From: Fodinicurvata fenggangensis DSM 21160
Lineage (GTDB): Bacteria > Pseudomonadota > Alphaproteobacteria > Kiloniellales > DSM-21159
Direction of reading: 5' to 3'
Assembly: GCF_000686045.1 (NCBI RefSeq)
Contig: NZ_JMLV01000019.1
Coordinates: forward strand, 1 to 32,328
Length of the DNA: 32,328 bases
Positions 1-7,924 of the stretch are shown here, piece after piece (the stretch's first letter is position 1; every line of letters starts with the position of its first letter). The notes beneath the pieces were generated by a model. That model was not told the DNA's origin. It did not search any database and saw nothing but the letters and a program-made list of their open reading frames with translations. The translations under genes and the position numbers were made by a program.

Positions 1-238
1 TGTCTGTTTTCTCGCACATTCTGGCACGCAACCAGTCAGATACCTCGCTGAGTTTACCCCGCCCGGGATTGCCCTGGCGCTTTGGCGCCAGCCCGCCCGT
101 CTCGCGCTTGAGCTTGACCATGTCGTTGACGAACTTGATCGAAACCCGGAAATGCGCCGCCGCCCCACGGTGGGTATGACCCTCCTCGACAAACTCGACA
201 ACACGGCGGCGAAGCTCAAAGGGATGTGGCTTACCCAT
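1..238 (-). CDS. IS630-type transposase, N-terminal part (runs off the window)
   Basis: Starts with ATG at 238 and stays open to the window edge (79 codons seen). The protein begins MGKPHPFELRRRVVEFVEEG and continues through HTHRGAAAHFRVSIKFVNDM. This is the helix-turn-helix typical of the N-terminal DNA-binding half of IS630-family transposases, with a basic linker (KRQGNPGRGKLS) after it. The catalytic DDE half would lie to the left of the window, so it is unknown whether the gene is complete or split into orfA/orfB. The family assignment comes from the N-terminal pattern only. It sits directly against a decayed rnk-like gene, consistent with insertion into it. Confidence 0.8.
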   Translation of the reverse strand, partial: MGKPHPFELRRRVVEFVEEGHTHRGAAAHFRVSIKFVNDMVKLKRETGGLAPKRQGNPGRGKLSEVSDWLRARMCEKTD

Positions 239-310
239 CTGTAACCCCCTATATCTGCCATACGCAGAGGGAATCACAGATCAATTCTCAGGGGAATCCC
301 GAATCTGATC
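1..310 (-). mobile_element. Right end of an IS630-like insertion sequence
   Basis: The transposase reading frame ends its upstream side at 238 and is followed by about 70 non-coding bases. Those bases hold two related motifs, GGGAATCACAGATC (271-284) and GGGAATCCCGAATCTGATC (292-310). IS630 elements insert at TA, and a TA lies at 311-312, so 310 is the likely outer boundary. The opposite inverted repeat is outside the window, so the boundary is inferred. Confidence 0.55.
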
Positions 311-677
311 TACGCCGACACGCTCTAGGCCTTCCCCGGCAAGGACGATCTCACCCCTGGCCTTGGCGCTGATACGGACCAAGCTGGCAGAGTCTCAGCT
401 TGTCATGCCCGACGATGTGGCCCCCGAGGTCGCGACGGGCAACAGTCGCATCGTCTTCTCGCTGGATGGACGCCCCGATGAGACCCGTGTCCTGATTCAT
501 TCCGAAGGCCACGCCACGACTGGCTTGAGCTTGTCCGTAACCACCTTGCTCGGTGCGACACTGCTCGGTCTCCACAGCGGGCAAGAGGTGCCCCTGCTTC
601 GCGCAGACGGAAGTCTGGGACAGGTTCTCCTGAGAGAGGTCGCCTATCAACCCGAAGCCCAGCGCGATAACGCATAG
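311..677 (+). pseudogene. Decayed rnk paralogue next to the IS element
   Basis: The frame from 363 (TTG) to the TAG at 675-677 encodes a GreA/GreB-C-terminal-like domain of the Rnk type. It shows LAESQLVMPDDVA, a central RIVFSLDG strand, a hydrophobic TTLLGATLLGLHSG segment and a YQPEAQ tail, which resembles the end of E. coli Rnk more than the neighbouring intact copy does. The roughly 45-residue N-terminal half is not in this frame. In the next frame (311-368) the bases read like an Rnk N-terminus, with YADTL, an in-frame TAG at 326-328, then AFPGKDDLTPGL. This suggests a nonsense change plus a frameshift on top of disruption by the IS element. Alternatively the short frame from 363 is still translated as a single-domain protein. 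No good ribosome site precedes it. Confidence 0.6.
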
Positions 678-734
678 GGCAGAAGCTCTGGGTGAATGCC
701 TGTGAAACAGGGATGAACTAACCCGAAAGATAGA

Positions 735-1166
735 ATGATGAATACGCAAAATCAGAACCCAAAGAATACCGAGGATCCGCCCGTGCTGCTTGATGCAACA
801 CAGATGGAAAGGCTGTACGGCATGGCGGAATCTCTGTCCGTGCGGGAACCCGACGTCGCTGAACAACTGCTGAACGAGCTGAATCGAGCGGCAGTCGTAG
901 CGCCAGGCGACCTGCCCCACGGAGTGGTGACCATCGGCTCCAGCGTCACCTATTTCGACGAAACCAGCCAAAGCGAGAAAACCGTCACCGTCGTACTTCC
1001 CACCGATGCCAATATCGCATCCCAACGCATCTCGGTGCTCACCCCCATCGGAGCGGCCCTGATTGGCCTGGCCGAAGGGTCCGCGATCAACTGGCAGACA
1101 CGTAATGGCGAAGTGCGAAAACTGACGATCACCCGTGTCTCACCACCCGGTTCAGATCAGGTGTAA
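735..1166 (+). CDS. rnk: Rnk-type nucleoside diphosphate kinase regulator (GreA/GreB family)
   Basis: 143 residues, close to the usual Rnk length. An N-terminal helical region (residues 15-55, MERLYGMAESLSVREPDVAEQLLNEL in part) is followed by a GreA/GreB C-terminal domain. Family hallmarks are PHGVVTIGSSVTYFDE (about 63-78), the SVLTPIGAALIGLAEG segment (about 101-116) and the final strand EVRKLTITRV. Rnk proteins bind RNA polymerase near the secondary channel like Gre factors and influence nucleoside diphosphate kinase levels; that role is known for the family, not shown here. It lies 57 bases after the decayed paralogue, so the two look like a tandem duplication. ATG 735 is followed at once by a second ATG (738), and either could be the start. 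Confidence 0.85.
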   Translation: MMNTQNQNPKNTEDPPVLLDATQMERLYGMAESLSVREPDVAEQLLNELNRAAVVAPGDLPHGVVTIGSSVTYFDETSQSEKTVTVVLPTDANIASQRISVLTPIGAALIGLAEGSAINWQTRNGEVRKLTITRVSPPGSDQV

Positions 1167-1317
1167 GTCAACATGCACATGAGGAATCCTGATCAGCAAA
1201 CGCTTGGCTTCTCCCGGGATGGAACGATGATGAACCCTTGAGGTTCACAGGCTTCCTCCCGGGTCATCCTCAGACATGCCTTAACGCTCACCGCTGTGAT
1301 GCGAATGGGAGAAAGCC

Positions 1318-1488
1318 ATGAACCAGATACAAAACCAGCTGAAGAACTGTGCCCACTGCGAAGCGCGCATACCGCGATCGGCAATGCGGTGTCTGTGGTG
1401 CCTGACACCAGTTGCGGCACAACTTTCCGACAGTAAACTGCTCGCCCGCACCCGCCTTGTCAAAAAGCGCGCCTATCCGGACACCTGA
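1318..1488 (+). CDS. 56-residue Cys4 zinc-ribbon protein
   Basis: The ATG at 1318 is preceded by GGGAGAAAG (1307-1315), a good ribosome site, and the frame stops with TGA at 1486-1488. The protein starts MNQIQNQLKNCAHCEARIPR and has two CxxC pairs (C11/C14 and C25/C28, the latter in RCLWC) separated by ten residues, the layout of a small zinc ribbon. The C-terminal half is basic (LLARTRLVKKR). No specific family is recognised; a nucleic-acid-binding or zinc-dependent adaptor role is conceivable but unproven. A small hairpin (1231-1247) lies upstream, and a stem-loop at 1507-1538 separates it from the convergent dehydrogenase gene. Confidence 0.65.
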   Translation: MNQIQNQLKNCAHCEARIPRSAMRCLWCLTPVAAQLSDSKLLARTRLVKKRAYPDT

Positions 1489-1506
1489 CCGGCCAGTGCC
1501 TGCAGC

Positions 1507-1538
1507 CAGGGGAGAATCCGCATGGAACACCTCCCCTG
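1507..1538. terminator. Stem-loop between convergent genes
   Basis: CAGGGGAG (1507-1514) pairs perfectly with CTCCCCTG (1531-1538) around a 16-base loop. It lies between the zinc-ribbon gene ending at 1488 and the leftward dehydrogenase ending at 1547. No T-run follows on either strand, so strength as an intrinsic terminator is uncertain. Confidence 0.45.
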
Positions 1539-1546
1539 ACTGGAGA

Positions 1547-2920
1547 TCAGACTGCGGCCGGCTGCTTTCCGCGAAGGCCTTCTTCCATTTCGCGCCTGAA
1601 GCGCACGGCATGACTGTCGGGCACCTCCACATCCGCCCAGGCCACGACCTCTCCCTCGGATAGGGCGCGTGTCAGCTTCACACCATGGGCCAGGCCGATG
1701 GGCAGTCCGCCCTTGTCCAGGGAATCCCGGGCACGCATCAGGCGGCCCCAGACCGTATAGCCCCCTTCTCCATCCAGGACCTCACCGGCGCCCAGACCGC
1801 GCTTGGCAACAGCAACTACATCCGCGTTGAAGGCTTCCGAGGTGCCGGTGGGCTCGCCGCGCAGAGCCGCATTGGCAACGCTGATCGGCAGTTCCAGTCC
1901 AATGAGGTGCGTGGGCCTGAACAGCGTGGCATAGCGCCCGGAGGGATCCGTGACCACCTGATACTCCCGAAAACAGCGGCGCACGTAGTCCGCACCGGCA
2001 GCGCTTTCATCCATGGCTTCAAAGGTCACATAGACCCCCCAGCGCAGGTCGCCGAAGACATGACGGCCGTCACGTTCCTCGCTGGAAACCACCTCGACCA
2101 TGCCGGCTTGCTCAAGGACACCCCCCTGGTCGCGCGGCTTGAGCACCTTCGGCAGGTCATGAACGCCCGCCGGCGGGAAAAGCAGGCCATCCCTGGGTGC
2201 TATCAGATCGGCAGCGTTGGAAACGGCGGCCATCTCGATTCCGGACTTCGTGCCGTCCAGGAAGGAGTTGAACATCTGCGGATTCATGCCGCCCTTTTCG
2301 GCTTCCTCCGGGCTCAGGCCGTAGTGCTGCCAGACCGTATCGGGCGTGGAGGCATGATAGCCGGGCAGGTACTTGGTGCCCTTGCCGGCCGCCACCACGC
2401 GGAATCCGCAGGTGCGTGCCCAGTCGATCATCTCGCAGATCAGTGCCGGCTGGTCGCCATAGGCCATGGAATAGACCAGGCCGGCCTTGCGAAAATGCTC
2501 GGCCAAAGATGGCCCCGCCAGGACGTCGGCCTCGACGTTCACCATGACCATGTGGCGTCCCTGCTCGGCGGCCAGAAGAGCATGCTCCAGGCCCGCTGTG
2601 GGATGCCCTGTGGCGTCGATCACGACATCCAGCCCGTCTGCACGGATCAAGTCTTCCGCATTGTCGGTAATGCAGGTGCGGCCGCTAGACAGGGCATCCT
2701 GGAAGGACTCGGTGGCAACCGCATCAGCGTCCCATCCGGTTGTCTTCAGGGCCATTTTGGCACGTTCCGGCGAAAGATCGGCAATCGCCAGGAGATGCAT
2801 GCCCGGAATGACCCGGACCTGGGCCAGGAACATGGAACCGAACTTGCCGGCGCCGATCAGGCCAACGCGGATCGGGCGCCCTTCCGAATGACGGCGCTGG
2901 AGCATCGAATAGAGATTCAT
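1547..2920 (-). CDS. COG4091-type NAD(P)-binding dehydrogenase with C-terminal SAF domain
   Basis: 457 residues from ATG 2920, which has AGGA about 7 bases upstream; the frame is open further upstream to 3133, but that part looks non-coding. The N-terminus has a Rossmann fold (IRVGLIGAGKFGSMF, about residues 18-32) followed by IADLSPERA and the DVVIDATGHP segment, as in homoserine-dehydrogenase-like and Gfo/Idh/MocA enzymes. The middle carries GKGTKYLPGYHASTPDTVW. The last 90 residues (GLGAGEVLDGEGGYTVWG onward) form an SAF-like domain. This matches the COG4091 'predicted homoserine dehydrogenase with SAF domain' family, whose members act on sugar acids or related polyols where known. The gene is divergent from the Dpp-type transporter at 3173, with a shared 250-base promoter region, so it may act on the imported compound. 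The substrate cannot be told from sequence. Confidence 0.85.
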   Translation of the reverse strand: MNLYSMLQRRHSEGRPIRVGLIGAGKFGSMFLAQVRVIPGMHLLAIADLSPERAKMALKTTGWDADAVATESFQDALSSGRTCITDNAEDLIRADGLDVVIDATGHPTAGLEHALLAAEQGRHMVMVNVEADVLAGPSLAEHFRKAGLVYSMAYGDQPALICEMIDWARTCGFRVVAAGKGTKYLPGYHASTPDTVWQHYGLSPEEAEKGGMNPQMFNSFLDGTKSGIEMAAVSNAADLIAPRDGLLFPPAGVHDLPKVLKPRDQGGVLEQAGMVEVVSSEERDGRHVFGDLRWGVYVTFEAMDESAAGADYVRRCFREYQVVTDPSGRYATLFRPTHLIGLELPISVANAALRGEPTGTSEAFNADVVAVAKRGLGAGEVLDGEGGYTVWGRLMRARDSLDKGGLPIGLAHGVKLTRALSEGEVVAWADVEVPDSHAVRFRREMEEGLRGKQPAAV

Positions 2921-3172
2921 GAGATATCCTGTGCAAAACCATACAGTGAGATACGGCCACAAAACACCATCGGAGGACATCTGGACCGCTCGCAAACATG
3001 CCGCAAAGGCATCCTCGGCCGCAACCGCCTTCGGCGCCGGCAGTGGGGCAGGCTGACCACCCCGTCTTCCAGGGAAGGAAGCGGCTGGAAAGGGCCCGGA
3101 GGACAACGCTTCACATCTCGCACTGTCCGTCATCCTGCGTTAGGCTCCTCTCCGTAATGAGCGGAGGGATAT

Positions 3173-4840
3173 ATGCGATTTTCCATGAAGTTGGTCGTTC
3201 TACTGCTGACGGCGCTGCTGTCTGTCAGTGGCCGCACGGCCCTGGCCGAAACCCTGACCATCGGCATCACGCAGTACCCCTCGACCCTGAACCCCAACAT
3301 CGACAGCATGCTGGCCAAGAGCTACGTCAACGGCATGACCACGCGTCCGCTGACGCACTATGACCACGACTGGCAGGTGACCTGCTTCCTCTGCAGGAAC
3401 CTGCCCACGCTGGAAAACGGTGGGGCCGAACGGGTTTCGCGTGAGGAAGGCCGCGATGGACTGAAGGTTACCTTCCAGTTGAAGGAGGAGCTGGAGTGGG
3501 GCGACGGCACGCCGGTCACCAGCGAGGACGTGGTCTTTACCTGGGAGGTTGGCAGCCATCCGGACTCCGGCATCAGCAACGCCGAACTCTACCGCCGCAT
3601 CGAGGACATCACCGTCCATGACGACAAGACCTTCACCTTTCATCTGGATCGGGTGACCTTCGCCTACAATTCCTTCGCCGACTATCGCCTGTTGCCCGCC
3701 CATATCGAGCGCGAAATCTTCGAGGAGAATCCGGCCCAGTATCGCAACCGAACCGCTTACGACAGCGACCCCGCGAACCCCGGCCTCTCTCTTGGACCCT
3801 ACCGGGTCAGCGACCTGGAGCCCGGCGCCCGCATTACGCTGGACCGGAATGAGCACTGGTCCGGGAAAGAGCCTTATTTCGACCGCATCGTGGTGCGCAT
3901 CTTCGAGAACACCACGGCGCTGGAAGCCAATCTTCTCTCCGGATCCATCGACATGATTGCCGGCGAGCTTGGATTGAGCATCGACCAGGCCCTGGCCTTC
4001 GCGGAGCGTCACGGCGACAGCTATGACGTAAGCTTCAAGCCAGGCCTCATCTACGAGCACATCGACCTGAACCTGGACAATCCCATCCTGGCCGACCGGC
4101 GCGTGCGCCAGGCCCTGCTCTATGGCCTGGACCGGCAGGCCATCAATGAACAGCTGTTCCAGGGCGAACAGCCAGTAGCACTGACTTCGGTCAGTCCATT
4201 GGACTGGGTGTTCGAGGAGGACGTCCCCGACTACAGCTACGATCCCGAAAAGGCCATCACCCTGCTGGAGGAGGCCGGTTGGAGCGAAGTTCGCGACGGG
4301 GTGCGCCATACTGCGGACGGCACACCGCTGCGCTTCGAGATCATGACCACGGCCGGGAACCGGACACGTGAGTTGATACAACAGGTCCTGCAGAGTCAGT
4401 GGCAGGCGATTGGCGTCGAACTGGTCATTCGCAACCAGCCCCCGCGTGTCCTCTTTGCCGAAACGCTGAACCAGCGCGAATTCAACGCCATGGCGCTTTT
4501 TGCCTGGATATCCAGTCCCGAAAGCGTGCCGCGCACCACTCTGCACTCCGAGGAGATCCCCACCGAAGCCAACGGTTGGGTGGGTCAGAACTTCACCGGA
4601 TTTGCCAACGAGCGCATGGACGATCTGATCGACCGGATCGAGGTGAAACTGGACCGCGACAAGCGGCGTCAGCTCTGGAGCGAGTTGCAGACGCTCTACG
4701 CCGAGGAGCTGCCAGCCCTGCCCCTGTTCTGGCGCGCCAACAGTTTTATCCTGCCGAACTGGCTTGAGGGCCTGCAGGCCACCGGCCACATGGGCACCTC
4801 GACCCTCTGGGTCGAGGACTGGCATCGCGCCGCGCCCTGA
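3173..4840 (+). CDS. Periplasmic substrate-binding protein of a Dpp/Opp-type ABC transporter
   Basis: 555 residues; ATG 3173 has GGAGGG 5 bases upstream. A Sec signal peptide (about residues 1-25, cleavage after ALA) leads into ETLTIGITQYPSTLNPNIDS, the usual start of family 5 binding proteins. WGDGTPVTSEDVVFTWE (around residue 107) and DRRVRQALLYGLDRQAIN (about 310) are the conserved family signatures. Family members bind peptides, nickel, opines or oligosaccharides; the ligand here is not predictable. It is first in a three-gene set with two permeases (42 bases to the next gene) and divergent from the SAF-domain dehydrogenase. A CFLC pair in the N-terminal lobe might form a local disulfide. 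Confidence 0.95.
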   Translation: MRFSMKLVVLLLTALLSVSGRTALAETLTIGITQYPSTLNPNIDSMLAKSYVNGMTTRPLTHYDHDWQVTCFLCRNLPTLENGGAERVSREEGRDGLKVTFQLKEELEWGDGTPVTSEDVVFTWEVGSHPDSGISNAELYRRIEDITVHDDKTFTFHLDRVTFAYNSFADYRLLPAHIEREIFEENPAQYRNRTAYDSDPANPGLSLGPYRVSDLEPGARITLDRNEHWSGKEPYFDRIVVRIFENTTALEANLLSGSIDMIAGELGLSIDQALAFAERHGDSYDVSFKPGLIYEHIDLNLDNPILADRRVRQALLYGLDRQAINEQLFQGEQPVALTSVSPLDWVFEEDVPDYSYDPEKAITLLEEAGWSEVRDGVRHTADGTPLRFEIMTTAGNRTRELIQQVLQSQWQAIGVELVIRNQPPRVLFAETLNQREFNAMALFAWISSPESVPRTTLHSEEIPTEANGWVGQNFTGFANERMDDLIDRIEVKLDRDKRRQLWSELQTLYAEELPALPLFWRANSFILPNWLEGLQATGHMGTSTLWVEDWHRAAP

Positions 4841-4882
4841 AGCATGCCTGGTCCGTCAAACAGCATGAGGGACCACGTCTGA

Positions 4883-5827
4883 ATGGGCGCATTTCTCACA
4901 CGCCGCCTGCTGGAAGCGACCTTCGTCCTGCTGGCCATGTCCTTCCTGATCTATGGGCTGATTGCCTTGATGCCGGGCGACCCCGTTGACCTGATGATCT
5001 CGGCCGACCCGAACCTCAGCGCTGCGGACGCTCAGCGCCTGAAGGCCCTCTACGGCCTCGACCGGCCCTTTCACGAACGTTACTGGAACTGGTTGACGGC
5101 GGCGCTGTCGGGCGATCTTGGGTATTCCAGACTGTTTGCCGTCCCGGTCACCGATGTGCTGCTGCCGCGCCTGGGCAATACGCTGCTTCTGATGTTCGCG
5201 GCCCTGCTGGTGTCTTTTGTCATCGCCCTGCCGGCTGGCCTGCTCGCTGCCCGCAAACCCGGCAGTACGGCGGACATCAGCATCAACCTGCTGGCTTTTG
5301 CCGGCCTCTCCCTACCATCCTTCTGGATGGCCATCCTGCTGATCCTGCTGTTCGCGGTCCACCTGGGCTGGTTTCCAGCCGGCGGCACCGGTGACGGCAG
5401 CATTGGCAGCACCCTCCAGCACATGGTGCTGCCGGTGATGGCGCTCAGCATCACCAGCATCGGGACGCTGCTACGCCATATCCGTGCTTCCGTACGCGAG
5501 GCCCTGCGCCAGGACTATGTGCGCACGGCCCGGGCCAAGGGGCTCAGCGAGAACCGCATCCTCTACGGCCATGTGCTGCGCAACGCCATGATTCCGGTTG
5601 TCACGATCCTCGCCCTGGACATGGGCACACTGTTTGGCGGTGCGTTGATCACGGAAACCATCTTCGGCTGGCTGGGCATGGGCAAGACGATCTATGACGC
5701 TGTCATGGGCAACGACTACAACCTGGCCCTGGTCGGACTGTTGCTGGCGACGGGCACCGTCCTGGTCGCCAACATCCTGGCCGATCTGGTTTATGGCTGG
5801 CTGGACCCGAGGATCCAGTACGAATGA
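4883..5827 (+). CDS. Dpp/Opp-type ABC transporter permease (DppB-like)
   Basis: 314 residues. Starts MGAFLTRRLLEATFVLLAMS, with the N-terminal membrane helix and the MPGDPVD motif typical of DppB-type permeases, followed by five further hydrophobic segments. The cytoplasmic EAA loop, which docks on the ATPase, is present (REALRQDYVRTARAKGLSE, about residues 204-222, continuing to VLRNAMIPV). It lies 42 bases after the binding protein and overlaps the next permease by 4 bases (ATGA), so the two permeases are probably translationally coupled and form a heterodimeric channel. The start is preceded by GAGGGA about 11 bases upstream. Confidence 0.95.
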   Translation: MGAFLTRRLLEATFVLLAMSFLIYGLIALMPGDPVDLMISADPNLSAADAQRLKALYGLDRPFHERYWNWLTAALSGDLGYSRLFAVPVTDVLLPRLGNTLLLMFAALLVSFVIALPAGLLAARKPGSTADISINLLAFAGLSLPSFWMAILLILLFAVHLGWFPAGGTGDGSIGSTLQHMVLPVMALSITSIGTLLRHIRASVREALRQDYVRTARAKGLSENRILYGHVLRNAMIPVVTILALDMGTLFGGALITETIFGWLGMGKTIYDAVMGNDYNLALVGLLLATGTVLVANILADLVYGWLDPRIQYE

Positions 5828-6768
5828 GCCAGACAAGCAACCTCTCAGCCAACCAGAAACAGGCCACTGGCAGTGTCGGCATCTCCTATTGGCGACGATT
5901 CCTGGCCCATCGGCCGGCAGTGCTGTCCTTCATCCTGCTGATACTCTTTGCACTGGCTTGCGCCGCCGCTCCCCTGTTCGAGGTCTGGTTGGGCCACGAA
6001 ATGGAGCAGGTCAACCTGCTTGCCCGCTATGCCGCTCCTTCGCCGGAACATCCGCTTGGCACGGACGAGTTGGGCCGAGACACCCTGATCCGCTTGCTCT
6101 ATGGCGGGCGCATCTCCCTGGCCGTGGGCCTTATGGCTGCACTCTTTGCCGCTGTCATCGGCACCTGCCTGGGAATCCTGGCAGGCTACCTGGGCGGGCG
6201 GCTCGACGCCGTACTGATGCGGCTGACAGACACGGTGATTGCCTTGCCGCTGCTGCCACTGCTGATCATCATGGCTGCCATCGATCCCACAAAGCTGGGC
6301 GTGCCGCGCGAAATCGCCGATTCCACCCTGCTGAGTTTCTATCGAATTGTCATCCTGATCGCCCTGTTCGGATGGACCACCGTGGCGCGCCTCGTACGCG
6401 GTGCCACACTCAGCCTGAAACGCCGGGAATTCATCATTGCTGCCGAAGCCCTGGGGGCCGGACCGCTGCGTATCATGGTCAGGCACATACTGCCCAACGT
6501 CTTCTCGCCCCTCGTTGTGGCGACCACGCTTTCCATCGGGAACATCATCCTGCTGGAATCGGCCTTGTCGTTTCTGGGCCTGGGAATCCAGCCGCCCCTG
6601 CCCAGCTGGGGGAACATGCTGACCGGCGCGCAGGAACTCATCTGGCAGGCGCCCTTACTGGCCATCTGGCCCGGCCTGCTGATCTTCCTGACGGTGATTG
6701 CCTTCAACTTCCTGGGGGATGGCCTGCAGGACGCACTGGATCCGCGCGCAGGAATATCACGCCGTTGA
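5824..6768 (+). CDS. Dpp/Opp-type ABC transporter permease (DppC-like)
   Basis: 314 residues; ATG 5824 overlaps the stop of the upstream permease. A long hydrophilic N-terminus precedes the first membrane helix (VLSFILLILFALACAAA), followed by the DppC signature HPLGTDELGRDTLIRLLYG (about residues 75-93) in the periplasmic segment. The EAA loop is LKRREFIIAAEALGAGPLR (about 198-216), followed by MVRHILPNV. A complete transporter needs one or two ATP-binding subunits (DppD/DppF type). None follows: the operon ends at a strong hairpin (6821-6863), so the ATPases must be encoded elsewhere. Confidence 0.95.
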   Translation: MSQTSNLSANQKQATGSVGISYWRRFLAHRPAVLSFILLILFALACAAAPLFEVWLGHEMEQVNLLARYAAPSPEHPLGTDELGRDTLIRLLYGGRISLAVGLMAALFAAVIGTCLGILAGYLGGRLDAVLMRLTDTVIALPLLPLLIIMAAIDPTKLGVPREIADSTLLSFYRIVILIALFGWTTVARLVRGATLSLKRREFIIAAEALGAGPLRIMVRHILPNVFSPLVVATTLSIGNIILLESALSFLGLGIQPPLPSWGNMLTGAQELIWQAPLLAIWPGLLIFLTVIAFNFLGDGLQDALDPRAGISRR

Positions 6769-6798
6769 GTGGGGGCTTCCAGGGGGGATTTTCAGGCA

Positions 6799-6875
6799 AG
6801 GGCAAGGCTTCAAAATTTATGAGGGCCGCAGGTCTCGTATGAGATCTGCGGCCCTCTTCTTTTAAGCCTTGCCCT
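6799..6875 (+). terminator. Large palindromic terminator after the ABC transporter
   Basis: The core stem is GAGGGCCGCAGGTCTC (6821-6836) paired with GAGATCTGCGGCCCTC (6841-6856), 16 pairs including one G-T wobble, with loop GTAT and then TTCTTTT. An outer pair of 12-base arms, AGGGCAAGGCTT (6799-6810) and AAGCCTTGCCCT (6864-6875), encloses it, with AAAA opposite TTTT between core and arms. The A-run on the left means it could also stop leftward transcription. Confidence 0.9.
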
Positions 6876-7186
6876 GTGCAACTTGCCTGGAGACGAAGCC
6901 TAAAGACAACCGAGGCAAAGAATCAAGCCTTAAGATTGCATTCGACTCAGTGCAGACAGACACAGACTGCATACGACGATTTCCTGGGGGAACAGTACAG
7001 CTGCCAGAAGGCGCAGGATTGGAAGCGAATGGCCGCAACCAAAGAAAATGCCGCCGAAAGGATCGGCGGCAAGTTGCACAGGGAGACTCGCAATCGAAGA
7101 ATGAAAAGCGGAAATACTATTGGCCGGGTCCCGCTTGCGATATCCATAATGCAACAACAATACTAAGATAAGGTTAACACGACGTC
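6876..7186. other. Intergenic region without a convincing gene; hairpin at 7050-7070
   Basis: About 310 bases between the transporter terminator and the DUF429 gene, visibly richer in A than its surroundings. Short open frames exist on both strands, but their translations show no protein-like pattern and no ribosome sites. One clear structure is seen: GCCGCCGA (7050-7057) and TCGGCGGC (7063-7070) form a perfect 8-base stem with loop AAGGA. Read leftward it is followed by ATTTTCTTT, so it looks like an intrinsic terminator on the minus strand, although no minus-strand gene precedes it. Confidence 0.5.
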
Positions 7187-7885
7187 ATGATCAAAGACAG
7201 CAGATATGCTGGCCTTGATGGCTGTCGTGGCGGATGGATTCTCTGCCATCTCGACAATGAACAGAAAAGCTTGAAGTTTGAACTTCTAACGGACTTGCCG
7301 AACGACTTACCGGACCGATTCGCCATGCTCGCCGTCGACATGCCCATCGGACTGCCGGATCACGGCCGACGGCACTGCGACCTGGAGGCCCGCGCATTGC
7401 TGCCCGGCCGTGCGCGCAGTCGAATCTTCCTGGACCTTCGACGCCCCCTGCTTGAGTGCGATAACTATTCACAGGCCAATCGGCTGGCCCAGCAGGATGG
7501 ACACGGCTTGAGCAAGCAGGCCTGGAATCTCCACCCGGCTCTGCGCAATCTGGACGTGCTCATGACGCCCGCGCGTCAGTTCCGAGTTATCGAGGCCCAC
7601 CCGGAACTGATTTTTCACCGCCTGAACCACTGGCAAGCAGTGGCCGGAAAGAAAACAGCTGAAGGCCAGCGCAAGCGTCTGGACCTGCTGGCACAGGCGG
7701 GCCTGACGGATGTCAGGGAAAGTCTGCCCCACCTGCCGCGCAGGCTGGCAGCACTGGATGACTTCCTTGATGCAGCGGCCTGTGCCCAGGCGGCCGCATG
7801 GCACGCGGCCGGCCAAGGTCGGCAGGTGCCAACAGGGAACACCGAACATAACCGGCGCGGCCTGCGCATGGAAATTCACTACTGA
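7187..7885 (+). CDS. DUF429 family protein (predicted RNase H-like nuclease)
   Basis: 232 residues. Begins with YAGLDGCRGGWI (residues 7-18), the first acidic strand of the DUF429/COG4923 fold, followed by MLAVDMPIGLPD (about 47-58), which gives the second conserved Asp, and RRHCDLEARALLPGRARSRIF. Later FRVIEAHPELIFHRLN (about 132-147) and a C-terminal LDDFLDAAACAQAAAW complete the family pattern. The fold is RNase H-like, but the biological role is unknown. The gene stands alone: its 5' side is the featureless region and its 3' end converges with bdhA, 39 bases away. The ribosome site (AAGG, about 14 bases upstream) is weak. Confidence 0.85.
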   Translation: MIKDSRYAGLDGCRGGWILCHLDNEQKSLKFELLTDLPNDLPDRFAMLAVDMPIGLPDHGRRHCDLEARALLPGRARSRIFLDLRRPLLECDNYSQANRLAQQDGHGLSKQAWNLHPALRNLDVLMTPARQFRVIEAHPELIFHRLNHWQAVAGKKTAEGQRKRLDLLAQAGLTDVRESLPHLPRRLAALDDFLDAAACAQAAAWHAAGQGRQVPTGNTEHNRRGLRMEIHY

Positions 7886-7924
7886 AGAAAACGTACGCAG
7901 CGATGCCCGGAAGCCCGGCCCGGC

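Noticed and set aside
351-1025. 224-codon minus-strand frame over the rnk copies
   Set aside because: Both Rnk-like frames on the plus strand show family motifs; the minus-strand product does not.
1685-3157. 490-codon open frame on the plus strand
   Set aside because: Antisense to the SAF-domain dehydrogenase, with no ribosome site or domain pattern.
3200-4825. 541-codon open frame on the minus strand
   Set aside because: Antisense to the ABC binding-protein gene, which has a signal peptide and family signatures; the antisense product matches nothing recognisable.
6869-7171. Two overlapping roughly 100-codon plus-strand frames before the DUF429 gene
   Set aside because: No ribosome sites, no hydrophobic core pattern, and they start inside the terminator arm.
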